Assembly (NCBI GenBank): GCA_009773075.1 | Contig: WOUX01000007.1 | Coordinates: forward strand, 1 to 16,291 | Reading direction: 5' to 3' | DNA from: a bacterium | GTDB taxonomy: Bacteria > Desulfobacterota > UBA8473 | Length of the DNA stretch: 16,291 nt | In this document: positions 1 through 6,698 of the stretch, in pieces | Layout: the number at the start of each line of letters is the position of its first letter | How positions within the stretch are numbered: the stretch's first letter is position 1 | The notes under the pieces: model-generated | What the model saw: only the letters and a program-made list of their open reading frames with translations | Told to the model about the DNA's origin: nothing | Database searches by the model: none | Made by a program: the position numbers and the translations under genes

Positions 1-393
1 GGAGGCTCTCTCTACGGGATCAAGGCAAAGTTCCAGGGACAGCAAGGGGGGGAGGAACTAACTGATAGAGACGGAGACCCCGCTAGATACTCGTTATCTA
101 GCCGAAACCCAGTTTTACGCAGCACTGCCCCTTCTTTCATCGAAAATCCAAAACCCCACTATCCAACTATAGCAAGGAGGAGAAAGATGGAAGGCGTTGT
201 TTTACTTAGAGTAGAGGTTTTGGGAGATGGAGGAGTGGGTAAGATAGAAGTGAAAAGATCCTCTGGTTACAAGATACTAGACGAGTCTGCCTTAGGGGCT
301 GTAAAAAATTGGAGGTTCTTGCCTGCCACATTGGATGGCATTAGTGTTAAGGCCTGGGCAAGCATTCCTGTAAGGTTTGAATTGGTAAAATGA
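1..393 (+). CDS. TonB C-terminal domain protein (partial, 5' end outside window)
   Basis: The frame is open from base 1 and ends at TGA 391-393, giving 130 visible residues of a protein that began before the window. TonB proteins pass the energy of the inner-membrane ExbB/ExbD motor to outer-membrane receptors through a periplasmic C-terminal domain. Visible hallmarks, in order: a Pro-rich 'ENPKPHYP' entry with 'ARRRK', then 'EGVVLLRVEV', 'SSGYKILDESAL', 'AVKNWRFLPA' and 'IPVRFELV' at the end, which is the usual TonB_C pattern up to the stop. An ATG at 187 lies behind an AGGAGG, but it is internal: the domain's conserved start lies upstream of it in the same frame and the SD-like bases encode Ala-Arg-Arg-Arg. 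The membrane anchor and Pro-rich linker are not visible, so the partner receptor cannot be named. Confidence 0.85.
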   Translation, partial: GGSLYGIKAKFQGQQGGEELTDRDGDPARYSLSSRNPVLRSTAPSFIENPKPHYPTIARRRKMEGVVLLRVEVLGDGGVGKIEVKRSSGYKILDESALGAVKNWRFLPATLDGISVKAWASIPVRFELVK

Positions 394-664
394 GGGGGAA
401 GATTAATAATACGGGGTGCCCTTCCCAACATCAACATGGAGTATCCACTAAATTATTAAAATCTCTTTTAATAACCTAACCACCTCAGCCCAGAAAGAGA
501 AATCACACAACATCAGTTATTCAACATTCACATCAACTTTAAGATTCGCTAAATTATCAGAAAACAGGAGCAACGCAACATTTCAATTACAGCGCTAACA
601 TTAACTAGAACAGGAACATCGGAAGTGCACCCCTTATACTTGTACTTCCCACCTCTTTATTATG

Positions 665-823
665 CTATTTTAGGATATCTATCCAGTCAGATCGCTTTCT
701 TCCTAGAACTTTACGATTATTGGTTTTAGACAACTTTGCCTTTTTGCCAAACCGTACGAAGAGTTGCGCCAGGTTTTTTGAAAACGCAGGAAAGATCCTA
801 TTGTTTTTTATTTCCTCTGCCAT
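665..823 (-). CDS. Possible small basic protein (52 aa), unknown function
   Basis: A short minus-strand frame runs from ATG (plus CAT 821-823) to TAG (plus CTA 665-667), giving 52 residues. It is preceded by AAAGGA about 8 bases upstream of the ATG, a plausible ribosome binding site. The peptide begins MAEEIKNN, has a central FSKNLAQLFVRFGKK and a very basic stretch (KKAKLSKTNNRKVLGRKR), and ends WIDILK. It has no membrane segment and no Cys motif. I do not recognise a family. It lies alone in a long intergenic region, so it could be a real small gene, the tail of a decayed gene, or chance. Confidence 0.3.
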   Translation of the reverse strand: MAEEIKNNRIFPAFSKNLAQLFVRFGKKAKLSKTNNRKVLGRKRSDWIDILK

Positions 824-1192
824 GTTTCATCCTTTTGTTTATCCTTGAATAATGTTACCTTCTTGACCTTTCTAAACTTAGCTTAGAAGGTTAGCAATTA
901 GCATGCCAAAAATGATAGACCTATTTATAAAACCTTACCAGGCTTGATAGTACAAGCTTTAATGACATTATTGGTATATTTTTATTGTAGCTTAAGATTT
1001 TGAGATTGAGACAGTATTGTACCTATGCTTGATAGTAGCTGTTGAGATGCTGGTACTAAAGGATCAAAAACTGGGGCAAATTGACAAAATGGGATATTAT
1101 GGCTCAATATGCCTGCTGTGAGAGAGCTGCTCTCAACCCTGGGGTTCAAATCTGTCTCGATATTTTAGGGACACCTACGTAATTGGTTCACA

Positions 1193-1245
1193 CTGAAAAA
1201 ACTCTCTTTTCCGCTCTCTGGTTCAGGTTTTTTGACCCATCTATG
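1193..1245 (-). repeat. Dispersed intergenic repeat, copy 1
   Basis: Read on the minus strand, bases 1238-1193 align with plus-strand bases 10610-10654: about 36 of 46 positions or more are identical with one single-base indel, including the blocks GGGTCAAAAA, CGGAAAAG and TTTTTCAG. The flank CATAGAT directly before GGGTCAAAA is also shared with a third, partial copy at 2975-2990. The element has an A-run near one end and a T-run near the other, so it may fold. No coding potential is visible. Confidence 0.5.
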
Positions 1246-1374
1246 ACTCGCTCCAGGCAGTTTACAGAGATCAGTGAACAGGGATCAGGAAGATTATTTT
1301 TTAGGATGAACTAATTGAGCCGGAAGGTAAGTATTTGCCCTTCAGACTAATTGGTAGGAAATTGAATATAATTG

Positions 1375-2271
1375 CTAAATGGAACTGTTTTCCATTAAAA
1401 AACCAAGAAAGGTCTCTATCAGAGGGGATTTTGTCCTTCCTTTATAAAATACAATATAGAAGTGTCTAATGAGTTCAAGACCCTGGATATTGACTTCTCG
1501 GAGCACCCCAAATCTCAATTCATCCTCCACTGCTCTCTTAGAAAGGATAGAGACACCAAGTCCAGCCTTGATCCCTTGTCTGATCGCTTCGGTACTCCCC
1601 ATTTCAGCTATAACCTTTAGGGTGTTTAAATTAATCCCAATATCATGCAGGGCTTTTTCCATGGTTATACGGGTTCCTGAGCCTCTTTCTCTCGAAATGA
1701 AGGGTTGATCTTTAAGCTCTTCCGGCTTTATAGAGGTTCTTGGTTTCCATGGGTGGGAGGGAGGAACAACTAAGATTAGCTCATCCTTGATGAATTCACT
1801 GTACTGAAGTCTTCTATCTTGAATCTTTGCCCCCACAATACCCATCTCGATTCTGTTATTAAGCACCTGGTCTATAATCTCTTTTGTATCTCCAATCCTT
1901 AAACATATAGAAATATTTGGATAATGATCCTTAAATTTGCCGAGTAAATGGGGTAAGACATATTCTCCGGGTATATTGCTTCCCCCGATAGTAATCTCAC
2001 CGGCCATTTTACCTGAAAAATTTTCTATGACTTGTTTTGCCTCAACCCTTAGTTCCAATATCTTCTTAGCATACCTGTATAAGATCTCTCCGGCTTTGGT
2101 GGGGATAACCTCTCTTCCCATCCTATCTAAAAGTCTGGCACCCAGATGATCCTCCAGAGATTTAATATGCTCGCTGATTGTAGGTTGAGATAAGTATATT
2201 GCTTCGCCTGTCTTTGAAAAGCTACCCAGTTCAACAACCTTACAGAATATTTCCAATTGTCTTAAATCCAT
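1375..2271 (-). CDS. LysR-family transcriptional regulator
   Basis: A 298-residue LysR-type regulator, the normal family length. The N-terminal winged helix-turn-helix (about residues 1-60) starts with the classic MDLRQLEIF and contains SFSKTGEAIYLSQPTISEHI and LEDHLGARLLDR. The remainder is the two-lobed co-inducer domain (ITIGGSNIPGEYVLPHLL, then IRQGIKAGLGVSILSKRAV). The ATG at 2269-2271 is chosen because it begins the conserved N-terminus; an in-frame ATG at 2326-2328 would add 19 residues unlike the family. The gene lies 65 bases downstream of the gamma subunit on the same strand, so it may be the last gene of the oxidoreductase operon and regulate it. The N-terminus resembles CysL-like LysR proteins common in Desulfobacterota; the ligand is unknown. 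Confidence 0.92.
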   Translation of the reverse strand: MDLRQLEIFCKVVELGSFSKTGEAIYLSQPTISEHIKSLEDHLGARLLDRMGREVIPTKAGEILYRYAKKILELRVEAKQVIENFSGKMAGEITIGGSNIPGEYVLPHLLGKFKDHYPNISICLRIGDTKEIIDQVLNNRIEMGIVGAKIQDRRLQYSEFIKDELILVVPPSHPWKPRTSIKPEELKDQPFISRERGSGTRITMEKALHDIGINLNTLKVIAEMGSTEAIRQGIKAGLGVSILSKRAVEDELRFGVLREVNIQGLELIRHFYIVFYKGRTKSPLIETFLGFLMENSSI

Positions 2272-2336
2272 TCTCTTATTGTAATCTCTAATTACGTAGG
2301 GTGTACGCCCCACGTGGCTTTTACACAAACAGCCAC

Positions 2337-2891
2337 CTATACTAACCCAGCCCCTCTTTCTAATGCCTGCTTGTTGATTGGTATCAGGGATTCTTTTCCC
2401 TCTTCCCTCAATTTCCTCTCCAATTCTGTTTCGATTTCTTCCAAAGGGAGTATCCCTGTGGCCTTGGAAACAGCCCCAAGGAGAATCAGATTGGAGACCT
2501 GATTAGAACCCAAGTCTACAGCAATATCGCTGGCAGGTATTTTAAATACCTTTAAGTCTTTCCTCTTTATTTCCCTCTTTACTACAGAACTGTCGAGGAA
2601 TAGCATCCCATTTGGTGCAACCTTCTCTTCAAACATATCCAATGAAAAGAGACTCATCACTACTACTATTTCTGGCCTTGAAATGATAGGGGAATTGATC
2701 TCTTTCTGAGAAAGAATAACTGTACAGTCTACCTCACCACCTCGCATTGCTGCAGAATAAGAAGGGAACCATGTTACAAACTTGAAACTGTTCATGCCTG
2801 CCTGGGCTAACAATAACCCAGCAGTCAGTACCCCCTGACCTCCCAACCCCCCTAATTTTACCACTCTCTTGGTGGTTTGAGTTACTTCCAT
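2337..2891 (-). CDS. 2-oxoacid:ferredoxin oxidoreductase, gamma subunit
   Basis: A 184-residue gamma subunit of a CoA-acylating 2-oxoacid:ferredoxin oxidoreductase. These cytoplasmic enzymes convert a 2-oxoacid and CoA to acyl-CoA and CO2 while reducing ferredoxin. The family signature GLGGQGVLTAGLLLA lies at about residues 14-28, followed by TWFPSYSAAMRGGEVDCTVILS, typical of the domain. The length is normal for the Kor/Vor class with a separate gamma subunit. The ATG follows GGAGAGG at a good distance. It is the fourth structural gene of the operon, 108 bases after the beta subunit. Which 2-oxoacid is used cannot be told from this subunit. Confidence 0.92.
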   Translation of the reverse strand: MEVTQTTKRVVKLGGLGGQGVLTAGLLLAQAGMNSFKFVTWFPSYSAAMRGGEVDCTVILSQKEINSPIISRPEIVVVMSLFSLDMFEEKVAPNGMLFLDSSVVKREIKRKDLKVFKIPASDIAVDLGSNQVSNLILLGAVSKATGILPLEEIETELERKLREEGKESLIPINKQALERGAGLV

Positions 2892-2974
2892 ATGTTATCC
2901 TCTCCATACCTTTTTGTAGTGAGACTTTTGTAAAACTATTTATGTTTTGAAAAAGTATTACTAAGAGCAAATTG

Positions 2975-2990
2975 CATAGATGGGTCAAAA
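2975..2990 (+). repeat. Partial copy of the dispersed repeat
   Basis: Sixteen bases, CATAGATGGGTCAAAA, just after the beta-subunit stop, are identical to the reverse complement of 1230-1245. The GGGTCAAAA half is also the start of the copy at 10610. Homology stops there. It is short enough that coincidence is possible, but all three sites are intergenic. Confidence 0.35.
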
Positions 2991-2999
2991 GTGCCGTGA

Positions 3000-3770
3000 C
3001 TAAATGATTCTCTCAACATTTTTAAATTCACCCAAAGGATACTCTGGTATCATGTCTTCTGCTATCCGCTTCATAGCTTCACTAGCGGTTAACTTCCAGG
3101 AACCGGGACAGGCAGAGAGAAACTCCACGATACTATATCCAACACCATCTATTTGTTTCTGAAAGGCGTTCTTTAGTGCCTTTTTTGCTCGATTATAGTT
3201 GGCTGGGGTGTTAACAGCGCAACGGGCAGAATAGGCAACCCCCTTTAGATTAGACAAAAACTCTGCAATATGTATTGGGAAACCCGCAGTTTTTGGGTCC
3301 CGACCATCAGGGGTAGTTGTTGTTTTTTGCCCCAGTAGGGTTGTCGGGGCCAATTGACCGCCAGTTGTTCCATAGTTGGCGTTGTTCAAGAAGATAGTGG
3401 TGATCTTTTCAAAACGATTTATTGCATTTATTATACATCCCATCCCTATAGCTGCTAGGTCTCCATCGCCCTGTATAGTAAATACTATTGGTTTCCCAAA
3501 GTGAGCATGTTTTATCCCGGTAGCGACGGCAGGAGACCTTCCGTGGGCGCTATCTATGAAGTCAAGATCGAAATACTGAGTGGTAATGAACGTGCAGCCT
3601 ACCGAAGAAACACCTATGGTATCACCTTCGATCCCCATCTCTTCTATAACCTCAGCAATAAGAGAGGTTATAATCCCGTAGTGACAACCTGGACAGTACA
3701 TTAATGGGAGGGCTTTTTTTAGCCTGGGTCTGCCATATACCTTGATTTTCCCCCTTTCCTCTTCCTTCAT
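3000..3770 (-). CDS. 2-oxoacid:ferredoxin oxidoreductase, beta (TPP-binding) subunit
   Basis: A 256-residue beta subunit, which binds thiamine pyrophosphate and carries the catalytic site. Visible are the N-terminal CPGCHYG (Cys26, Cys29), SSVGC at 55-59, SAHGRSPAVATG at 74-85, and the TPP/Mg motif GDGD at 101-104 with NNANYGTTGGQ at 129-139. The Gly-Gly-Gln and following APTTLLGQKTTTTP are typical of KorB/VorA-like subunits rather than pyruvate:ferredoxin oxidoreductase. The start codon overlaps the stop of the alpha gene (ATGA, 3767-3770), so the two are translationally coupled. Cytoplasmic. Substrate choice between 2-oxoglutarate and branched-chain 2-oxoacids is undecided. Confidence 0.94.
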   Translation of the reverse strand: MKEEERGKIKVYGRPRLKKALPLMYCPGCHYGIITSLIAEVIEEMGIEGDTIGVSSVGCTFITTQYFDLDFIDSAHGRSPAVATGIKHAHFGKPIVFTIQGDGDLAAIGMGCIINAINRFEKITTIFLNNANYGTTGGQLAPTTLLGQKTTTTPDGRDPKTAGFPIHIAEFLSNLKGVAYSARCAVNTPANYNRAKKALKNAFQKQIDGVGYSIVEFLSACPGSWKLTASEAMKRIAEDMIPEYPLGEFKNVERII

Positions 3771-4837
3771 ATTAGTTTCTTCACCTCCTCAATAACCCTG
3801 TCAGGGAATATCATGCCTCCTGGCCCTGGTAGGTGACGCGCCGTTCCACCAAGGAAATAGACCTCACTCTTTCCTTCCGTGGCACATCGGACATCCTCTA
3901 TCATCTGTTCCAAGCCGTCTTCCACAACCAGAAACTTTTTTCCATGAGTTAAATCCCTTATGGGTTTATAGGGAAAAGGCCAGAGGGTTATAGGGCGAAT
4001 CAGCCCTACTTTGAAACCCTCTGAACGCGCTATATCAACAGCCTCCTTGGATATTCGAGCGGAAGAGCCATAAGCCACCAGGATAAAATTGGCATCTTCA
4101 GTCATGTAATTTTCGTATCTGACCTCATTGGCTTCAATCTCGTGAAACTTATCTCCTAGTACCTTTAGCCCATCTCTGGTTGGTCTTGTAAGTAAATTAG
4201 AACAAGATATAAAATCCCGTCTTCCCCCTTTATGGGCTTTGCCTTTTAGCGCCCAGTCTTTTTCAGGGAGGGGGTCAAACTCAAGGGTTCTTAACTCTAT
4301 GGATTCTGCCATTTCAGCTATTATACCATCAGAAAGAGCCAATACCAGATTCCTGTATTTATCTGCTAAGTAAAAAGCCAACTGAATGAAGTCAAAACAC
4401 TCTTGAACAGAGGCCGGGGCAAGGACAATATTCCTGTACCCGCCATGCCCCCCTCCTTTGGTAACCTGCAGATAGTCCATCTGGGCTGTCTGGGTGGTTC
4501 CCATCCCTGGGCCACCTCGCTGAACATTGACTACGACGCACGGCAACTCAGCCATTGCAATGTGAGAGATACCTTCCTGCATTAAACTGAATCCAACACT
4601 GGCTGTGGAGGTCATTGCCCTTACTCCAGCAGCAGCAGCACCGTATACCATATTTATTGAAGCAGTTTCGCTTTCCGATTGAACGAAAACACCTCCCATT
4701 TTGGGGAACTCTCTGGCAAAGAACTCTGTACATTGGTTCTGAGGTGTAATGGGATAGCCAAAAAAGTGCCTACAGCCCGCATAGATGGCTCCATGTCCTA
4801 TGGCTTCATTCCCGGTGGTCAAAATTCGTTTAATCAT
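3767..4837 (-). CDS. 2-oxoacid:ferredoxin oxidoreductase, alpha subunit (VorB/KorA-like)
   Basis: A 356-residue alpha subunit with the pyrimidine-binding domain and the C-terminal transketolase-like domain. The start TGNEAIGHGAIYAGC and FGYPITPQNQCTEF (about residues 26-39) are the family's usual entry; SESETASINMVYGAAAAG and VNVQRGGPGMGTTQTAQMD follow at about 54-125; the C-terminal domain contains YGSSARI and FLVVEDG. The PITPQNQ form of the PITP motif resembles proteins annotated as VorB (branched-chain 2-oxoacid type); this is from memory. The gene comes 206 bases after the ferredoxin gene, and that gap holds a stem-loop. It forms the catalytic alpha-beta pair with the next gene. Confidence 0.94.
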   Translation of the reverse strand: MIKRILTTGNEAIGHGAIYAGCRHFFGYPITPQNQCTEFFAREFPKMGGVFVQSESETASINMVYGAAAAGVRAMTSTASVGFSLMQEGISHIAMAELPCVVVNVQRGGPGMGTTQTAQMDYLQVTKGGGHGGYRNIVLAPASVQECFDFIQLAFYLADKYRNLVLALSDGIIAEMAESIELRTLEFDPLPEKDWALKGKAHKGGRRDFISCSNLLTRPTRDGLKVLGDKFHEIEANEVRYENYMTEDANFILVAYGSSARISKEAVDIARSEGFKVGLIRPITLWPFPYKPIRDLTHGKKFLVVEDGLEQMIEDVRCATEGKSEVYFLGGTARHLPGPGGMIFPDRVIEEVKKLI

Positions 4838-4990
4838 AATGGATTGACCCCTTCCTTAATAAGTTGATAGTATAGAAATTTCTTGTTTAGGCAAAAGGAA
4901 TTAAGGTAACTGTTTCATAAAACATTCTGATTCCTCGGGGTAAAATTAGAGGTAAGTATGCAGTAATCAAGTTTTGAGGTTTAAAACCAG

Positions 4991-5044
4991 ACAGACAGGT
5001 AACATCAGCGGTTTATGGTTAATACCATGGGGTTTACTGTCTGT
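4991..5044 (-). other. Stem-loop between ferredoxin and alpha-subunit genes
   Basis: ACAGACAG (4991-4998) pairs perfectly with CTGTCTGT (5037-5044), extended by three more pairs past a bulge, and encloses a smaller ATGGT/ACCAT hairpin. The 5' arm on the transcript begins at the ferredoxin stop codon. There is no long U-run, so it looks more like an RNA processing or 3'-protection hairpin than a full terminator. It could set different levels for ferredoxin and the large subunits. Confidence 0.45.
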
Positions 5045-5268
5045 TAAGAGATAAATTTATACACTTCAATTGCGCTCTCTGGGCACATTTTGCCACAGAT
5101 GGCACATGCTGTACAATCTTCTTCATTTGCAAAGATCGGCAATTGGTATCCCTGGGCGCTAAATTTATCTCCTATAGTGACACAGTCTTTAGGGCAGAAC
5201 TCTACGCAATATCCACATCCTTTGCAAAATTGTTCGCTTATAACTATTTCTCCTTTACTTTTTGCCAT
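5044..5268 (-). CDS. 2[4Fe-4S] ferredoxin, delta subunit of 2-oxoacid oxidoreductase
   Basis: A 74-residue ferredoxin with two complete [4Fe-4S] ligand sets: CKGCGYCVEFCP at about residues 15-26 and CTACAICGKMCP at about 52-63. Such small proteins are the electron-accepting delta subunit of four-subunit Kor/Vor enzymes and pass electrons from the TPP site to soluble ferredoxin. It is the first gene of the minus-strand operon; the ATG follows AAGGAG with 8 bases between. A promoter (5321-5349) gives a leader of about 45 bases. Its position directly before alpha, beta and gamma supports assignment to this complex. Confidence 0.93.
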   Translation of the reverse strand: MAKSKGEIVISEQFCKGCGYCVEFCPKDCVTIGDKFSAQGYQLPIFANEEDCTACAICGKMCPESAIEVYKFIS

Positions 5269-5320
5269 GACTTTGACTCCTTGTTAATTTTTAAAAGTTC
5301 TCATACATATCTGCATAAAT

Positions 5321-5349
5321 TTTATAGTTGAAAGGGGTGTTAAAATCAA
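5321..5349 (-). promoter_or_regulatory. Sigma70-type promoter for the oxidoreductase operon
   Basis: On the minus strand, TTGATT (plus AATCAA 5344-5349) and TATAAA (plus TTTATA 5321-5326) are separated by exactly 17 bases. The -35 matches consensus at 4 of 6 positions and the -10 at 5 of 6. The distance to the ferredoxin start is suitable. No LysR box was identified with confidence. Confidence 0.6.
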
Positions 5350-5376
5350 GTTTTTTTTAATCCAGACCAAAAATCC

Positions 5377-5405
5377 TTGACACAATTGGTTTAATGTGTT
5401 AGAAG
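5377..5405 (+). promoter_or_regulatory. Sigma70-type promoter for the panB leader
   Basis: TTGACA (5377-5382, perfect -35) and TAGAAG (5400-5405, 4 of 6) are separated by 17 bases on the plus strand. Transcription would start near 5412, just before the structured leader. Its -35 lies 27 bases from the -35 of the opposing operon, so the two promoters stand back to back and could be co-regulated. Confidence 0.55.
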
Positions 5406-5437
5406 ACACTAAATATTAGAAAGATTCAATCTGTTGT

Positions 5438-5471
5438 CCCGCTTGGATCCAAATATTTGGACTGAGACGGA
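5438..5471 (+). ncRNA. Candidate pan-motif RNA stem-loop upstream of panB
   Basis: The RNA folds into a hairpin: CCG (5439-5441) with CGG (5468-5470), bulged A5467, a five-pair helix (5442-5446 with 5462-5466), bulged A5447, then TCCAA (5448-5452) with TTGGA (5457-5461) around an ATAT loop. Two bulged adenosines on opposite sides of a short helix, directly upstream of panB, are what is described for the 'pan' RNA motif, known upstream of pantothenate genes in Firmicutes, Chloroflexi and Deltaproteobacteria. The match is to the motif's description; I could not compare with its covariance model. A second structured stem follows at 5494-5546. Confidence 0.5.
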
Positions 5472-5493
5472 AGGAACTTAGATAGGGTCGATA

Positions 5494-5546
5494 AATGGGA
5501 TAGTTGATCAGGGAAACTCTTCCTAGGTCTATTCAAATAGCCCATT
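5494..5546 (+). ncRNA. Second leader stem-loop between pan-like hairpin and terminator
   Basis: Bases 5494-5507 pair with 5533-5546: twelve Watson-Crick pairs, interrupted only by two single mismatches, A5500-G5540 and G5503-A5537, which mirror each other as A-G and G-A. Inside, GGAA (5512-5515) pairs with TTCC (5520-5523) across an ACTC loop. The regularity suggests a selected structure in the same leader RNA, possibly a tandem unit of the upstream element; pan RNAs are reported often to occur in tandem. Confidence 0.4.
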
Positions 5547-5552
5547 AATTAG

Positions 5553-5590
5553 AAAGCCTTCTGGACTGGTTCAGAAGGCTTTTTTTTTAA
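5553..5590 (+). terminator. Strong intrinsic terminator in the panB leader
   Basis: AAAGCCTTCTG (5553-5563) and CAGAAGGCTTT (5572-5582) are perfect inverse complements (11 pairs, 8-base loop), followed by T-run 5580-5588. The orientation is plus strand. No plus-strand gene lies upstream within 5 kb, so it ends either a small RNA or the panB leader, as in transcription attenuation. The 5' arm CCTTCT (5557-5562) could alternatively pair with GGAAGG (5469-5474) at the foot of the first leader hairpin. Confidence 0.85.
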
Positions 5591-5784
5591 ATCAAATTTT
5601 TCAAGAAGAACCTTAAAGGCTTGTCTGGAGGGATTGTAATACTGGTCAATGGTCAACATGTCCGCTCGCCTTCAGAGAGTAATATTTCTATAAAAGATGA
5701 CGATCAGATATCTATTTTAAGGGTTATTGCTGGAGGTTGAGGCTAAATAAGGTTTCTATTATTCATTCAAATGAGGGGGTACAG

Positions 5785-6585
5785 ATGGGAAAGATAACGA
5801 TCTTAGACTTACAGAAGATGAAGGATGAGGGAGAAAAGATAACGATGCTTACTGCTTATGATTACCCTACTGCCAGGATTCTCGATGCCTGTGGGGTGGA
5901 TATCTTATTGGTTGGTGACTCAGTTGGCAATGTTATCCTGGGACATGCCAATACCCTGCCGGTATCTATCGGGGATATGATTCACCACACCAAGGCAGTT
6001 GCAAGGGCTTGTAAGAATGCGCTTGTTGTCATAGATATGCCGTTTATGTCATATCAGACGAGCATAGAGGATGCTAAGAGGAACGCGGGGAGGATGATAA
6101 AGGAGAGTGGGGCTGAGGCTGTAAAACTTGAGGGTGGAGTTAATATGGAAGGCACTATCAAGGCTATTACAGATATAGACATACCTGTAATGGCTCATAT
6201 TGGTCTAACACCCCAATCAGTACATAAAATGGGCGGTTACCGAGTCCAGGGAAGGGAAGACAAGCAAAGAGAAAAACTGTTGACCGATGCGCTGGCAGTT
6301 GAAAGGGCAGGGGCTTTCTCGGTGGTTTTGGAGGCAATCCCCGGTAAACTAGCAAAGGAAGTTACCAAAAAGCTAAAAATCCCCACCATAGGTATAGGAG
6401 CAGGTGTAAACTGTGATGGGCAGGTATTGGTAATCAACGATTTACTGGGGTTGTCTGGAGAATTTCGACCTAAGTTTGTAAAGAAATATGTAAATCTGGA
6501 GGAGGTGATCTCAAAGGCTGTCAAAGAGTATATCTCGGAGGTAAAGAGTGAAGCCTTTCCCAATGATGAACATAGCTTCCAGTGA
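5785..6585 (+). CDS. panB: 3-methyl-2-oxobutanoate hydroxymethyltransferase
   Basis: A 266-residue PanB (E. coli 264). It transfers a hydroxymethyl group from 5,10-methylene-tetrahydrofolate to 2-oxoisovalerate to give ketopantoate, the first committed step of pantothenate and CoA synthesis, in the cytoplasm. Active-site residues are in place: Asp45 (VGDS) and Asp84 (VIDMPF) for Mg and substrate, Lys114 and Glu116 (VKLEGG), His138 (MAHIGLTPQ) and the Glu of VLEAIP. The ATG at 5785 is chosen because it starts at the conserved MGKITILDL and has GAGGGGG five bases upstream; the TTG at 5737 has an SD with no spacer. First gene of panBCD, preceded by a structured leader and terminator. Confidence 0.96.
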   Translation: MGKITILDLQKMKDEGEKITMLTAYDYPTARILDACGVDILLVGDSVGNVILGHANTLPVSIGDMIHHTKAVARACKNALVVIDMPFMSYQTSIEDAKRNAGRMIKESGAEAVKLEGGVNMEGTIKAITDIDIPVMAHIGLTPQSVHKMGGYRVQGREDKQREKLLTDALAVERAGAFSVVLEAIPGKLAKEVTKKLKIPTIGIGAGVNCDGQVLVINDLLGLSGEFRPKFVKKYVNLEEVISKAVKEYISEVKSEAFPNDEHSFQ

Positions 6586-6698
6586 TCTGAGAATCTCCAT
6601 TCGACGACTGGCATAACTTTTTTCAATCAGCCTGACAGATACAAGGTAAAAGTATAAAGGGGGATTTCAGAATTACCTTATAGAGAGTTGCACTAAAC

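Larger units (their letters stand above)
394..1374. other. Long AT-rich intergenic region
   Basis: This stretch lies between convergent genes (TonB protein on plus, lysR on minus). I see no tRNA, rRNA or recognisable long gene. It holds a weak stem just after the TonB stop (GGGAAG 396-401 with CTTCCC 421-426, no T-run), a possible 52-codon minus-strand gene (665-823), a dispersed repeat copy (1193-1245), and two near-identical 11-mers (ACAGAGATCAG and ACAGGGATCAG) near 1265-1290. The rest looks non-coding on both strands. Confidence 0.6.

Noticed and set aside
1100..1165. tRNA-like T-arm (GGTTCAAATC) with a nearby GAGAG/CTCTC stem
   Set aside because: The T-stem does not pair well and no acceptor, D or anticodon arms can be built around it.
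2734..2988. 84-codon minus-strand frame over the gamma subunit start and the gap before it
   Set aside because: It overlaps the gamma gene in another frame and has no family resemblance; it is a shadow frame.
5458..5510. CTGAGA followed by GAAC and AGGGAA, resembling parts of a TPP riboswitch
   Set aside because: The order and spacing do not form the TPP fold, the required helices are absent, and the downstream genes are not thiamine genes; the bases are better explained by the pan-like hairpin.
5737..5784. TTG at 5737 as the panB start
   Set aside because: GGAGG abuts the codon with no spacer and the extra 16 residues are not part of PanB; ATG 5785 has a proper site and puts Asp45 and Asp84 at the E. 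coli positions.
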